Shown here in pieces: positions 35,445-48,499 of a DNA stretch of 64,000 nucleotides. Within the stretch, counting starts at the first letter, position 1, and the number at the start of each line of letters is the position of its first letter. The translations under genes were made by a program, and so were the position numbers. This DNA comes from Sesamum alatum (taxonomy: Eukaryota > Streptophyta > Magnoliopsida > Lamiales > Pedaliaceae), in contig JACGWO010000005.1 in NCBI GenBank assembly GCA_034509735.1, forward strand, positions 11,053,692 to 11,117,691, given 5' to 3'. The notes beneath the pieces were generated by a model, which worked only from the letters and a program-made list of their open reading frames with translations, did no database searches and had not been told where the DNA came from.

Positions 35445-36560
35445 CGCCTAACCAAGGCTTTCACATCGTCTGCCTCAGCCACAAGAGCATTCAACTTTCC
35501 ACACTTGGGACAATCTCGCATGCGGTGGTCATCGTTACAGAGGTAGCAACCCTTCCTTATCTTATCAACAACAGGTTGGAAGGTATCCTTATTGCCTGAC
35601 ACAATCACCTCCTTCACTTTCTTTTTCTTGTATATTTCTTCCTTACCTGCCTTCCCAGCTTTTCCCTTATCCCTTCCAAACTCTTTTTTCTTTTTGTCTG
35701 GATCAGCACCCTAGTGATCTTGTAATCCACTAGGTGGTCTGCAGCAGCAATTGCGGACGGCAAGTCCTTGACACCCTGACATCTTAACTCCGCTTGAGCC
35801 TAAGCCTTTAATCTGGACAGGAAGTTGAATAACTTGTCCTCCGTAGACATCTCTAGCACATCAAGCATCAGCGAACTAAATTTTTTCACATAGTCCCTCA
35901 CTGTTCCCGAATGTTTCAACTTTTGGAGGGACTCCCTTGCAAGCCAAGATGTATTGCAAGGTAGGAAGTGGTCCTTAAATTCCTTCTTTAAGACATCCCA
36001 TGTCTCAATCTTATCCCGATTTGCACTGGCGTCGTCTGAAAGATGAATACACCACCATAACTTTGCATTACTGGTCATATCCATGCTGGTGATCGACCCC
36101 TTCTCAGAATTAGGGATGCGAGCCGTCTGGAAATACATTTCCATACCCCACAAAAAGTTCTCAAGATCTTTGGAACTACGAGCACCACCAAAGGGCTTCG
36201 GATCAAGAACTTTTACCTTGGACGCAGAAGCACGGTCCTCCTCCTTGCCCACAACACGCTTCAATAGATTTATCTCAGTTTTCATGCCATCACATTTCAT
36301 GTCAATAGCATCAGTGAGGAGCTCACATCCTTAACCACAGAAGTCACCCGACTTTCCAGAAAAGCTGGCAATTCATCAACCAATATCTGCAGCGTTACAA
36401 CCTTCTCGCACAAGTTCTCAACCTACAGAAATAGCGCCACCAGCGAGGCATCCTGGGGCTACCCTAGCAATTCCATAACCCCCTGGAGTTGTGTCTCCAA
36501 TTCAGCAACACGATTTTGCAACGCAGTTTGGTCCTCTGTGGCCCAAAACTTCACAAGAAC
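35445..36560 (-). pseudogene. gag: Ty3/gypsy gag remnant
   Basis: The frame from 36300 down to 35800 carries the Retrotrans_gag core (PKPFGGARSSKDLENFLW, then WDVLKKEFKDHFLP and YVKKFSSLMLDV). After a stop the frame from 35617 has a CX2CX3HX4C knuckle (35510-35548), followed by KLNALVAEADD. The N-terminal part (36345-36540) reads as a coiled-coil-like stretch with several stops. The order and motifs fit the common plant gypsy gag; the exact lineage is not assigned. Confidence 0.85.
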
Positions 36561-36573
36561 TAGATGTGAAACC

Positions 36574-36588
36574 TGGCTCTGATACCAA
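36574..36588 (-). other. primer-binding site of the gypsy fragment
   Basis: Minus strand reads TTGGTATCAGAGCCA, matching initiator tRNA-Met, next to the LTR end CCCTATGACA (36590). Confidence 0.85.
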
Positions 36589-36589
36589 C

Positions 36590-37445
36590 TGTCATAGGGT
36601 TATTTTTCGACTACGAATATTTGCCACTATGCTGTCTGGTTTCTCCCACAACCAGTCAGCCTTCTCCCTCATTCTCACAATCACTCGTGTTTGATAGAGA
36701 CTGAATTAGATTAAGCAAGCCAACAACACTCACATGCATCGATTAACACAGCACATAAATGAGGCACAATAGTTTACAGGAACTAACCCTACCTTGCATT
36801 AATCACCAAGCACGAATACAAAGAAAACCCTCAGGGTTGCACACAATACTCACTGTGCAACTCTGATGGCAAAATAATACAAAAACGTGAAGTGCACAAC
36901 CCTCAATTGTTGGGCCAATCAGAAAAAGCCATCTAGTATCTAGTCAGCACCATGAGGACGACAGTTATCCCAGCCAAGCACTCTGCCAATTGATGCCCAC
37001 GATCTCAGGAGCCCAACTACCCCGCAACCGCTCATCTCAACTACCAAGCCCAACTGCCTTTGTCTTTCAGCCTTGCAACCAACTGCCGAGTCTGGCCCGC
37101 GCATCTACCAAGTCCCGCGTGCGCATCCAACCGACTCCACACAGCCGTCTTGCCTGTGCGCGCAGCTGCCCATAATAGTATGCATGGGGCGCTGTCTGCG
37201 CTCACAGCCTGGGATCCGTCTGCACCATCTCGGCCAACTCTCGCGAGCGTTCGCACGCTGCGCGCACGACATGCGCAGTAAGCCTGCCTCTGCGCGCGCC
37301 AGCCTAGCACACTGGCCAACCTACCGACGTATGCTGCCTGCCTGCCTGATTGCCATCATTGGTGCATCACCAAGCTGACACTGTTAGGCCCACTGATGTG
37401 CATGCCTGCCACACCAGTGATTAATGCCGCACAAAGGGGCATACA
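36590..37445 (-). repeat. gypsy 5' LTR, GC-rich in part
   Basis: Bounded by the PBS on the low side. The part 37040-37330 is rich in GCGCGC-type words. Minus-strand reading ends CCCTATGACA. The other end is either TGTCAGCTTGG (37380) or TGTATGCCCC (37445). No second copy is in the window, so the limits cannot be proved. Confidence 0.6.
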
Positions 37446-38353
37446 AGTATCATGGTTAAGGGATTCTTAGACATATCTACATTTATAAAATATAAAACAG
37501 AAATTAGAAGATGATGGTAATATCACAGTTCAAGTTGAAGACATGGTCTTTTAGTCTTCAACCCTCCCACTATTTCTACAACTGTCAAGTGGAGTTTCGG
37601 AAAATCATTTCCTAGTGGGCTCGGGATCCATAAGCGTGATGTCAATGCCCCACTTTTACAATTCACATGAAGAAAACCTCATGGGAGATATCCAATATCA
37701 TTCTCATCTAATGAGATTCCTAAGATATTTTGCCTCACTTATTCGCATGGTTCTGAGGACTCCAAGCAAACCGTGTTACTCAGTGTTGGGCCCGACCCAT
37801 CAACCAAATCATGGCTCGACTGTCGCCCCCCACAACTCATGAGATAGGAAAACAACGAGTGCAGTCTCTTTGTTCACAACAATGGTGCAACTTTCCGTTA
37901 GTCCAACTGTGCCACGACTCGTGAGACCACACTTGGGTAATGGTAGCTTCCTCACCACATTGTTGTGGATTAAAAGCTTGGACGGATCAAAACCATTTTG
38001 ATCCAAGTTCATTCTGGGCCTAATAATTTATTTGGTTCAACCACATGGAATAAACATACCATAACCCCTCTTAAAGAGATATCCAATATTCATAAAGCGG
38101 TAAATAAATACGCCGCATGGAATAAACATATCATAACCCCTCTTAGGATGATCACAAGTCCAACCTATGCAACTCACTGAGCCCCCAGTGAGTCTATGGT
38201 CTGTCTAGGGTGGTCGTACACTATTACATAAGTAATCAACCCATTGTCATTCCAATGGGCCTGGTGGCTCTTCTTGTTTTATGCCTGGATGTATCACCTT
38301 GGGCCTCCGACTCCATGGACTTGTTATTATTACAAAAAATAAAACCTCACCAT
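37446..38353 (-). mobile_element. gag: family B leader and gag start, E7 fragment
   Basis: On the minus strand it aligns with about 52597-53565 of E10: leader, palindromes (37912-37926 and 37830-37844), then gag ATG at 37474-37472 reading MSKNPLTMI before the gypsy LTR. The high end at 38353 is cut by the E8 LTR in mid-leader; the 5' part of E7 should lie beyond the window's right end, past E8. Confidence 0.85.
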
Positions 38354-40351
38354 GAAAGCTAATGTGTAGCGTGAGGAACACGAATGCAGAAGTGCAGTAT
38401 AAAATAAAAAACATCAATTTAAAAATGCTTGTACAGAAAGATAAATAACACGTTCAAGGGGTATTCCCTTGAACCTCCCAGGTGTTAGGTGTATCTCATG
38501 ATTAAACAAAGCATACATATCATGGTGGTCATAAGGTTAAAATCAAAGACACATTAAAAAGAACCTACCCGATTGTAGTTTTGTCTTCAAACCGCTACTC
38601 GTGTTGCTCCCTATGTTGCCACCAAGACTCCAATAGTAGGAATCCTCTAAATCGTCCACGCAATCTGTCCGGTTTCTTGATCCCCGTGCTAGGGAAAGAC
38701 CAAGTATATATATATATATATAGGGAGGACGGATCGACCAAGCATTATTAATTAACGTAATCAATCCTCCTAAAGTTCACTTGTATGAAGGAACTAGAAG
38801 CTTTCTCGGAGGAAAAGGGAAAGGGGACAAGCAAGAGAGAGAGAGAGAGGTGACCGACAGCTAGTGTGTGTGTGTGTGTATGTGTATGTGTGTGTGTGTG
38901 TGTGTTCACTAGTTTATCATCCTTCTCAAGTTTCATCCTAGGAGTATTTATAGAAGTGGAATCCTATTCCTCTTCAAACTCCAACTCTTTAGAAGCATAG
39001 TTTGACTAGGATTTTGACCTAGTCAAACTCCTAGTCAAACTAGACTTTAGATTAGTCAAACTAATTTAGGCCTTTGATCTCTCCTCTTTGTTCTTATCCG
39101 TCCATCACTTTGATGGATTAATTATGGAATATTTACGTCCCATTTAAATAAACCATAGAGCTTTAAATTATAAATATTTATTTTTAGCCCATTTCATTAT
39201 TTCCAATAAATCTAATTTATTTAGTTAATTCCATTAATCTAATTAAAGGAATCAACAATCCAAGAAAATGGGAAACCACTTTAATCCAATTAAATTGTCC
39301 AACCTCCCTAAATTAATTCTAAATTAAATACCTTGTCATGGGCGGATAGTGTGGGACTCTTTAGGTTCACCCTCAGCTAAACTTGGCCGAATCGCCAATC
39401 ATCTCGTGAAGGGAATTCGTCCGTCACCATGGGTGGCCGTCTAGCAACGGTCCATGGCACTAGAGACCAGGTGAATATTTATGACATGAAAATTTAGGCG
39501 CTTCATTACATTTGTCCTTCTATATACCATCTCACAGCTTATAGTCTAGGGCATGAATCTGCGGGTACCCATTCTTGACTTAAACCTTGGCTCGTCCACA
39601 CTAAATGTCACAGGGGTCCAATCCCACTATTCAGTCACTGTGGCCACAAATTAGGGATGAGTCTAAGAGTAAGGTGAGACATTACTGTCAACGTATTGAT
39701 GGGAGATGGATCCTCTCTTAGGACCTACTGTCACACTACACATCTTGACTGCACTAGATAGGGCTTATGACAACCGAGTCACTAGACTGGTGGCCTCTTG
39801 CCAAATCTAAGATACAGGCACGGTGTGTAGGTAATCTCAACAGTCCCTCAAGTCTAAGGATCAAATCCATACTGTTGGAACCGGGAATGCAAGTCATACC
39901 AACTGACCCTACTCAAGTTCCTCCACATAACGATTCCCACAAGTCACCTCAGTCAGCTATCTCCTAGCTTGCTGACCCACTAACATTGCATGGACGAGCC
40001 TCGTCACTTGTCTATGAAACGCGACTGCAATTGCTTAGTACAAGTCTCACACGGATTCTCGATACCCTATCTCGAGATTCCTTGACTTGGTGTTTCAGAC
40101 CGATCCACAGAAACAGATTTCATGAACTGCCATCTAATGCACAGTTCCAATTTCTCGGAATGTCATTTCATTCTGTTGGCTTTGTTTGTGCAGTGCACAG
40201 TTATTATAAAGTAGTAAGTGAATACAAACAAAGTATTTAAGCCAAATGAACATCACTTTCTTATTCATAGCAATTACTAAAATACCAAAATTGTTCAGAC
40301 ATAGGTTACATTAGCCCAATCAAATTGGCTTCACCGTCACCTATTCTAACA
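38354..40351 (-). repeat. 3' LTR of E8
   Basis: 1998 bases on the minus strand, starting TGTTAGAATAGGTGACG and ending GCTTTCA. It has W-box repeats (about 38998-39066), a (TA)n run (38705-38722), a GT run (38864-38906) and GA run (38834-38849) in the presumed transcript start region, and the U5 hairpin GTTCAAGGG/CCCTTGAAC at 38452-38474. Confidence 0.9.
38705..38906. repeat. microsatellites in the E8 LTR: (TA)n, (GA)n, (GT)n
   Basis: TA repeat at 38705-38722, GA repeat at 38834-38849, imperfect GT repeat at 38864-38906. The other LTR of E8 has much shorter runs here (about 62948, 63068, 63100), so these arrays expanded or shrank after insertion. Confidence 0.85.
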
Positions 40352-43130
40352 ATCTTCCACTTGACCTAAAGCCAATCGCCCATATGCCTAATCTCTATCT
40401 TCTCAAGATGCTGCGTATGAGCAATTTGTGACATAGGCTTTGTCAACAGATCTGATGTGTTGTCTGTTGAGCTGACTCGGTTCATCCGAACGTCACCTCT
40501 TTCCTACCATTTCCCTCAAAAGGTGGTAGCGTCTAAAAATGTGCTTGGATTGGTCCTGAGATCTCGGTTCCTTTGCTTGCGATATTGCTCCATTATATCA
40601 CAAAAGATAACCACGAGCTCGGCAATGTTAGGACCACAACCAACTATTGGATGTAGTTTCTCATCCAACCGCTTCTTTGGCAGCTTCTGAAGTTGCTATG
40701 TATTCGGCCTTAGTGGTGGAATTAGCTGTGGTTTCATGCTTGGAACTTTTCCATGCTACCACACCACCATTTAGTTTGAGCACATAGCCTGACTAAGACT
40801 TGGCATCGCCGTCATCCGTATGGAAGCTAGCGTTGCTAAAACCTTCCAGAATCAATTCTCCATTACCATAGACTAAGATCATATCCTTAGTCCTTCTTAG
40901 TACTTAAGAATGCTCTTGACCGCATTCCAATGCATCTCGCCTGCATAGGACTGATATCTACTAGTTACACTCAAGGCGTAAGTGATGTTAGGCCTTGTGC
41001 AGTAGACGTCGTATTAGATGCTGCCCACGACAGAAGCATAGGGGACGCATTTCATCCTTTCAAGCTCCTCATCAGTCTTGGGAGACTGTTTCTTGTATAA
41101 CTTGATCCCATGCCTCATGGGAAGGAAACCTCGTTTGGAGTTATCCATGTTAAATCTTTTCAGGATTTTCTCCACATACGAGTTTTGGGTTAGTCCTAAC
41201 ATTCTCTTAGATCTATCCCTGACGATCTGGATGCCTAGAATGTAGGAAGCTTCACCCAAATCCTTCATGGCAAAATTGCATGGATAACCATGCTTTTGTG
41301 TCACTTAACATTCTAACATCATTCCCAATGAGTAGAATGTCGTCCACATAAAGCACTAGGAACACCATAGAGCTCCCACTGACCTTCTTGTATACACAAG
41401 GGTCATATTCATTTTTGATAAATTCATATACTTGTATGACTTCATCAAAGTGAATGTTCCAACTACTGGATGCTTGTTTGAGGTCATAGATGGACTTTTG
41501 GAGACGGCAGACTTTCTGCTCTTCTCCAACAACTGTGAATCCCTCTGGCTGATCCATATAGATCTTCTCCTCAACGAAACCATTGAGAAATGCCGTTTTC
41601 ACGTCCATCTGCCATATTTCATAGTCATACCATGCAGCTATGGCAAGCAGGATCCGATGGACTTAGCCATCCTCAAAGTTGATCCCGGATCGTTGAGTGT
41701 ATCCTTTCGCCACTAGCCTAGCCTTGAAGGCGGTAACTTCTCCATTAACGCCAGGTTTATGCTTATAGACCCATTTACACTCGACTGGTTTAACGCCTTT
41801 GGGTGGATCTAGAAGTGTCCACACTTGGTTTGTGCTCATGGAGTTCATTTCGGCTTTCATGGCCTTAAGCCACTTTCCCGACTCAATATCAGACATCTCG
41901 TCTCCGTACGTCTTAGGATCCTTATCCAATTGACCAGTCATGCCTAAAGAGTCATGCCACACGGGAGGGCGAGGCATTCTACCTGACCTAAGGAGGATTG
42001 GAACGTCAGTGGTGACTGTGGGTGCAGACATGATAGGAGCTGGTGGCTCAGGTACCGTGGTTGGCTCCTCGTGAGGTTGTTTGACATGCCTGGCATGCTG
42101 ATCCTCCCGAGGTGGCTCGACTCGTTGGGTACTTATCCTAAAACCTCTAAGTGAGGTATCCATAGCTTCTGGTGCTGATGACTGATTCGTCTCACTTGAC
42201 TCCTCAAGGAGCAGTTCATCACATTGGACACCCGTTGGAAAACCTTTTTCCAAGAACATTGCATTTTTTGAAACAAAGACCTTTTGTTCCGATAGGTCAT
42301 AGAAATAATAACCTGTAGTTTCTTTAGGGTATTCAATGAACCCACATAAGGTAGACCTTGATTCTAACTTGTCTCCTACTAACCTCTTAACGTATGCAGG
42401 GCTACCCCACCCTCAAGTATTTGTAGGAAGCAGGCTTGCCGTGCCATATCTCATATGGTGTTTGGGCCACGGCACTGGTCAGGCGCTAAGTTTAGCAACT
42501 TGGTTGTTGTTTCCAGTGTGTAGCCCCAAAAAGACAAGGGCAGTTCGGCACAACTCATCATGGATCGAACCATGTTTAATAGGGTTCGATTCCTCCTTTC
42601 AGAGACACCGTTTAAGTGCGGTGTCCCGGGAGGTGTCCATTCAGAGACTATATTGTTTTCTTTTAAATAATCGAGGAATTCATTACTAAGGTACTCGCCG
42701 CCTCGGTCTGACCGTAGGACTTTAATTTTGCACTCGGTTTGGTTCTCAACTTCAAGTTTAAAGTCTTTAAACCTCTCAAGAGCATCAAACTTGTACCTCA
42801 TTAGGTAAACATAACCGTACTGTGAGTGATCATCGGTGAAGGTTATGAAGTAGGAGAATCCTCCTCTGGCTTGTGTCCTTAGTGGTCCACACACGTTTGT
42901 ATGGACCAAGTCCAATAGACCTGTGGCAAGCTCGCTTTATCCTACAAAAGGCCTCTTGGTCATTTTCCCTCTAAGGTAAGATTCAAAAGTTGGTAGATCT
43001 CTCAAGTCCCCAACCTCTAGGTTCTTTGAGTCTACTAACTTCTTCATCCTTTCTTGAGGGATGGTGACCTAGGCTTGCATGCCACAGTTGTGCGTCCCCG
43101 TGATTATCTATTACTTTTATGTTGAGTATT
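40352..43130 (-). pseudogene. pol: integrase C-part, RT and RNase H of E8
   Basis: Reading down from 43130: CES-type zinc end near 42980, core (MDLVHTNVCGPL from 42915; RSDRGGEY; NGVSERRNRTLL about 42580), linker, RT with QMDVKTAFLNG start (about 41608) and YVDD (about 41345-41356), then a heavily decayed RNase H to the stop at 40366-40368. Many frameshifts lie in 40370-41010. It is broken at 43131 by E10; the N-terminal part is at 59692 and up. Confidence 0.88.
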
Positions 43131-45357
43131 TGTTAGAATAGGTGACCAGAAAGACAATGGGTTTGGCGATTTGTAACCTATTCGACAACTTGATGTAGAT
43201 GTAATATTATTATGTGATGAATAAGATGAGTGTTCGTCACCAATGGTACCTTCTTTGTTGCGCTCATCTTACATTTGTTAAAACGGTGTTTAACTTATAT
43301 CGCAACAAAGCCCACAGACCATGGATAACAACTCGTGCAGTTGGACCACGCATTGGATGGTGGTCATGAAACCAATTGATTAAGAGTTGGGTCTGAAACG
43401 TTCCAAGTCGAGGACCTCGAGACAGGGCATCGAGAGTCCTATTGAGACTTGCGTCAAGAGTCGTGTTCATTGGATGAGTGTCGTGTTTCATCGGCGACAG
43501 GCGTGGGACGCCTACACGATCTTGATGGGTTGGTCGACTGGGGTCGAGCTGACTGGACTGACTCGCGGGGATCATCATATGGAAGCCTTGGAGGCTTGGT
43601 CGGTATGATTGGTTTTTCTCCGGTTCCGATAGTACGGGAGTAATCCTCAGACTTGAGGAATCATGGCAGTCGCGTGCACAGGACGGCTGTATCTTGGATC
43701 TGGCGAGAGTTAATCATTCTGTAAGATGATTATCATAAGCCTTGTCCAGTGCAGTCAGAATATGTAGCGACGACGATGGATTCTAAGAAGAGGATCCGTC
43801 CCTGTCAGTATGTGACAGAGGTATCTCCTATGCACTCGGAGACACGTTCATGCTGTTTGAAGCTGTGGCCACAGTGGTTGGTCGAACAGGGAATGGTTTC
43901 CTGTGTCGACGCAATGAAGCATACGTGGTCTCGAGTATTAAGCATAGATGCCTAGTCAAGGATGGGAACCGACGCCCAATTCCATACCCTAGACTAAGGC
44001 CGAGAGACGGTAGACGGAAGGATCGTACCCGTACGGAATCGGCGCCTACATGTTCAGGCCAATTCACCTAGTCTCTAGTGCCATGGACCGTTGCTAGACG
44101 GCCACCCATGGTAACGGACCCTTGTGGGACACGGGCCCAAGTCTAGCTGAGGGTGAACCTAAAGGGTCACACACAAATCACCGAGGAGGTTGAGAGAACG
44201 ACTTGGAGTCAATCTCGAAGGATAAAATAAGTAATTGGATTACTTAAGGGAAAGTCCATTGAATGGACGGGCCGATATTGTATCAGCCTTTCGTTTAATC
44301 GGTAAATTGGATTTTCGATTAAATATGAAAAGTTGAGACGTTGAGACGTAGGATCTTTAATTGGATTAAAAGATCAACGGGAATAATTTAAATAGACATT
44401 AAATTGGATTTAATGTTGGGTTCGTCGTAATTGGATTATGATAAAACTCGGTCCGTTAAATTATACCGAGAGGAGAAATAATTCCTATTTTGGAATAGGA
44501 AGAAGTTGGACTTCTTCCCCTAATTAAACATGGCCGACATGCTCCCTTGGAGTAAGCAAAATCAGCCATGTTTCATGCTAGATGGTATGTTGACTTATCT
44601 CTTTTGGAAAGAGACAAATCAACTCCAATCAAGCTCTTCCCTTTTGGTATGATTTGATCATACCATAAATTTAGGTAAGCTTGATTGAAGAATTAATGGT
44701 GATTAATTGGGATGAATCTAGACATCCTTGGATGAACCTAGACACATTCCAATAATCACATTAATTATGTATATATATTAGAATATACAACACCAAGCAG
44801 GTGTGATTCATTATTCCTCTTTTTCTAGGAAAAAGAGAAGACAAAAATTCCCTCCTCTCTCTCAAACTCTCGGCTTCTCTCCCTCTATTACACTTGTGTT
44901 CTTCACTTGATTTTGAATCAAGAAGAAGAACAAAGTAAGTTTAAGAGAGCACTAATTCATAGTGTTCTTCTCTTAAACAGATTCCTTCTTAAACCCGTTC
45001 TTTTCTAGCAAGAAGAACGTGCGTTTCTTCCGGTGTGGTGTGGATCACCTTTGGAGAATCCATACGTTTGGATTTCGTGAGCATTCCGGAGAAGGAACAA
45101 CGCAAGTAGCCAGGAGCATACGCTAAATAATCAAAGGTAACGGTTTATTACGCTTTGATTGATTTAATATACATCCATGCCCTATGTGTTTAAATATATG
45201 TTTCTAATATTTACACATCCTACATCAAACGCCCGGTTGAGCACCCAAGGGTACCCCCCTTGGGATTCGTATTTTAAATTAGATTTGATTTAATTTACGC
45301 ATTTTCCGCGCTTTCACGCTTCCGCTCGCGCTCCCGGGCGGATCCGCTTGTCCTTCA
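43131..45357 (+). repeat. 5' LTR of E10 (family B)
   Basis: 2227 bases, TGTTAGAATAGGTGACCAG to TTGTCCTTCA, followed by the PBS. It has the same inverted repeat TGGTATGAT/ATCATACCA (about 44646) and TATATATA (about 44771) as the solo B LTR. Only its first bases resemble family A. Confidence 0.95.
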
Positions 45358-45667
45358 AGTGGTATCAGAGCCCGGTTCGATGTAAGGGGCATAGATCTAT
45401 GTGTTTGGCATGATCTACTTGCTTTTAAATGGCTTTATTGGCATGTTAGATTGTATAAAATATATGAGTAATATGATAATTCAATTGTTTGGATTTAATG
45501 GACTTTTGGCATGCTTTATTTTGTTAGATTGGATCTAAAATTGCATGCTTATTTTCAGAATAATATTACTGTTATTGTGCTAAAACAGTTTTGAAAAACA
45601 AAAAAAACAAAAAAAAAAATCAATCAGACCGGCAGTGGCCGCGCGCAGGTGTACGAGCCATTAACGG
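45358..45667 (+). other. PBS and first leader piece of E10
   Basis: PBS TGGTATCAGAGC at 45360-45371. AT-rich leader follows, then an A-rich run (about 45597-45619) and the start of a GC-rich stretch (GGCCGCGCGCAGG at about 45637) before sequence turns into minus-strand pol of E9. Confidence 0.85.
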
Positions 45668-47735
45668 GTGAAACCCTCCGGCTGATCCATATGGATCTCT
45701 TCTTTAACGAAACCATTGAGGAAGGCCGTTTTCACGTCCATCTGCCATATCTCATAGTCATACCATACTGCTATGGCGAGCAGGATCTGAATGGACTTAG
45801 CCATGGCTACTGGCGAGTAGGTATCATCAAAATCGACCCCCGGGTCGTTGAGTGTATCCCTTAGCTACAAGCCTAGCCTTAAAGGTGACTTCTCCATCAA
45901 CGCCAAGTTTGCGCTTGTAGACCTACTTACAGCCCACTGGCTTAACACCTTGGTGGATCTACAAGTCTCCAGACTTGGTTCTCGCTCATGGAGTCCATTT
46001 CGGTTTTCATGGTCTCAAGCCATTTCCCGGAGTCGATGTCAGACATCGCTTCTCCGTATGTCTTAGGATCGCTATCCAAAAGATCGGTCGCTCCTAGAAA
46101 GCCATATCTCACTAGAGGTCTGGACTCTCTAGTGGATCTATGGAGAACGGGAACGTTAGTGGTGACTGTGGGCATTGACTGTATCGAAGCCGGCGGTTCA
46201 GGGACTGGGGCTGGCTGTTCCTGAGGTTGTCTTCATACCTAGCATGTTGGACTCCTCGAGGTTGGTCAGCCCTTCGGCTGTCTATCCTGAATCCTCTAAG
46301 TGAGGGTTCCGCGACTACCTCTGATGGCTGGATTCCATCACTTGATTCCTCAAGGATCAGCTCATCTGGTTGGATATCCTCCGGGAAGCCTTGCTCCAAG
46401 AATACTGCATTCCTTGAAACAAATGCATTTTGTTCCAAGGGGTCATAAAAGTAATAACCCGCAGTTTCTTTAGGGTATCCAACGAACCTGCATAAGCTAG
46501 ACCTGGATTCTAGCTTATCTCCCACTAACCTCTTGACGTATGCGGGGCTACCCCACACTTTCAAGTAGTTGTAGGACGCAGGTTTGCCGTGCCATATCTC
46601 ATATGGCGTTTGGGTCAATGCACTGGTAGGCGCCAAATTCAACAATTTGGCTGCCGTTTCTAGTGCGTAGCCCCAAAAGGATAAGGGCAATTTGGTAAAA
46701 CTCATCATGGACCAAACCATGTCCAACAGGGTTCGATTCCTCCTTTCAGAGACACCATTTAATTTTGGTGTTCCGGGAGGTGTCCATTTTGATATTATAC
46801 GATGTTCTTTTAGATAATCTAGGAACTCGGTACTAAGGTATTCACCGCCTCGGTCTGACCGTAGGACTTTAAACCTCTCAAGAGCTTCAGACTTGTACCT
46901 CATTCGGTAAACATAACCATACCGTGAATGATCATTGGTAAAGGTTATGAAGTAGGAGAACCCACCTCTGGCCTGCGTCCTTAGTGGTCCACATACGTCT
47001 GTATGGACCAAGTCCAACAGACCTGTGGCAAGCCTGCTTTATCCTACAAAGGGCTTCTTGGTCATTTTCCCTCTTAGACAGGATTCACAAGTTTGGTAGA
47101 TCTCTCAAGTCCCCAACCTCTAGGTTCTTTGAGTCTACCAACCTTTTCATCCTATCTTGGGATATGTGACCTAGCCTAGCGTGCCACAGTCATGCGTTCC
47201 CGTTATTATCTAATTTTCATTTGTGTTGAGCGTTAAGAACGAAGTTCGTTTGTTGCAAGATATAGAGCCCGTTAGTTAATGTACCAAGCAGATGAGCAAT
47301 TCCACACCTCATCAAATTAAAGCAATTTTTATTGATTCTAAACTCATAACCACTATTGTCCAACAATGGAATGGAAATGATGTTTTTAATCATACTAGCT
47401 ACAAAATAAACTTGCTCTAATTCTATGCTAATGCTATCACTGATCACTAGAGTGGCGGATCCTACTGCTTCTGCCGAGATGGCCTTGCCATTCCCAAGCT
47501 TTAGGATCATGTCCCCGCTACCCAGTTTTCTGCTTCTTTTCAGCACCTGCAAATCATTGCAAATGTGAGCTCCACAGCCGGTATCTAATACCCAAGAGGC
47601 AGAATTAGTGACCATGTTAACCTCAATCACAAAAATACCTTGGTTCGAGAAGAGTTTGGGGCACTCTCTCTTCCAATGCCCTTTCTCACGGCAGTTGATA
47701 CATATGTCATATGCCTTCGACTGTTGCTCGGACAC
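45668..47735 (-). pseudogene. pol: knuckle, protease, integrase and partial RT of E9
   Basis: The frame from 47735 down to 47217 contains an intact CCHC knuckle, DTGCGAHICND and the start of the integrase, ending at a TGA that replaces CGA. The core frame from 47017 has HTDVCGPL, RSDRGGEY and NGVSERRNRTLL, but about 14 residues between the first two acidic motifs (after ALERFK) are missing in frame. The linker and the first part of RT follow, with frameshifts, to about 45668. Confidence 0.88.
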
Positions 47736-48499
47736 AACCTTTCCCTTTCCTTTGCCTTTCCCTCATTGGCAATGGGAACACCCTTAGTGTTCGTAGCTGC
47801 TTTGACGACCTTTCCCTTCCCTTTCTTCCTTTTCCAACGTCCGCCTCCTTTGCCTTTCGTCTTGGAAGTTGAAGCACCTCCAAACAATACTGAAGACGCG
47901 GACTTCTTATTTGTTGCTTCGTATTGCACCAACATATTAATCAACTCATGAATGCCCTTCTCAAGTGCGTTCATGTTGTAGTTGACGATAAATTGGTCAA
48001 AGGAGGGTGGGAGTGACTGAAGGATCACATCTATGTACGTTTCATTATCGAGACCTACCTTTAGGTCCTCGAGCTTTTCCACCAGGGTAAGCATTTTAAC
48101 CCCGTGCTCTTGTACAGAGGATCCTTCTGTCATTTTAGTTCCAAAGAACGCCTTGGTCGCAACATACCTAGTATGCCGGTCCGGGACTGCATAGCAATCC
48201 TTAAGGCGAGCCATTCTGGAAGGGACGTCGTCTAGCCTTTCATATTGCTTATGAATCTCATTCGTCATCGAAGCAAGTATGATGCTACGGACCTTCCGGT
48301 TATACTTATGCCAAGTCTCGAACGTCTCACGTTCTTCTGGCGTGGATCCTTCCGGCAAGGTCCTAGGGAGAGGCTCGTCCATGACGTAGTCTTAGTTCTC
48401 GTAATCTAGGACTATCCTTAGATTGCGCAACCAGTTGTTGTAATTTGTTCCATTGAATTTGTTTGTCTCAAGAATGGTTGAAAATGGGTTCTTAGACAT
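47627..48499 (-). pseudogene. gag: gag of E9
   Basis: Family start MSKNPFSTILETNKF at 48499. TAA at 48390-48392 replaces CAA about 36 residues in. After it the frame is open from 48382 to the lysine-rich linker, where a one-base loss near 47765 shifts to a wrong frame. The intact knuckle is in the frame starting at 47735. Confidence 0.88.

Larger units (their letters stand above)
35445..37445 (-). mobile_element. Ty3/gypsy fragment (gag, PBS, one LTR)
   Basis: On the minus strand: LTR, PBS (36574-36588), gag. It ends inside gag at about 35445 against the E6 LTR, so pol and the other LTR are missing. It sits at the gag start of E7. The LTR outer edge could be 37380 (giving matched ends TGTCA/TGACA) or 37445 (abutting E7 gag exactly); the second explains all the sequence. 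Confidence 0.8.

Noticed and set aside
35800..36300. Possible host gene on the minus strand
   Set aside because: The 166-residue frame has the Ty3/gypsy gag core and lies next to a PBS and LTR, so it is a transposon remnant.
38340..38360. LTR joined directly to mid-leader, as if the leader had been spliced before reverse transcription
   Set aside because: The E8 3' LTR simply ends here and E7 leader is its target. In E5 a similar join exists but the PBS is lost, so a spliced template could not have been primed; deletion is simpler.
38834..38906. CRISPR-like or tandem repeat array
   Set aside because: Plain GA and GT microsatellites with no spacers.
38354..40351. This LTR as the 5' LTR of E7
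   Set aside because: It is preceded by a pol end and purine tract on the minus strand and belongs to family C, while the E7 leader is family B and has no PBS next to it.
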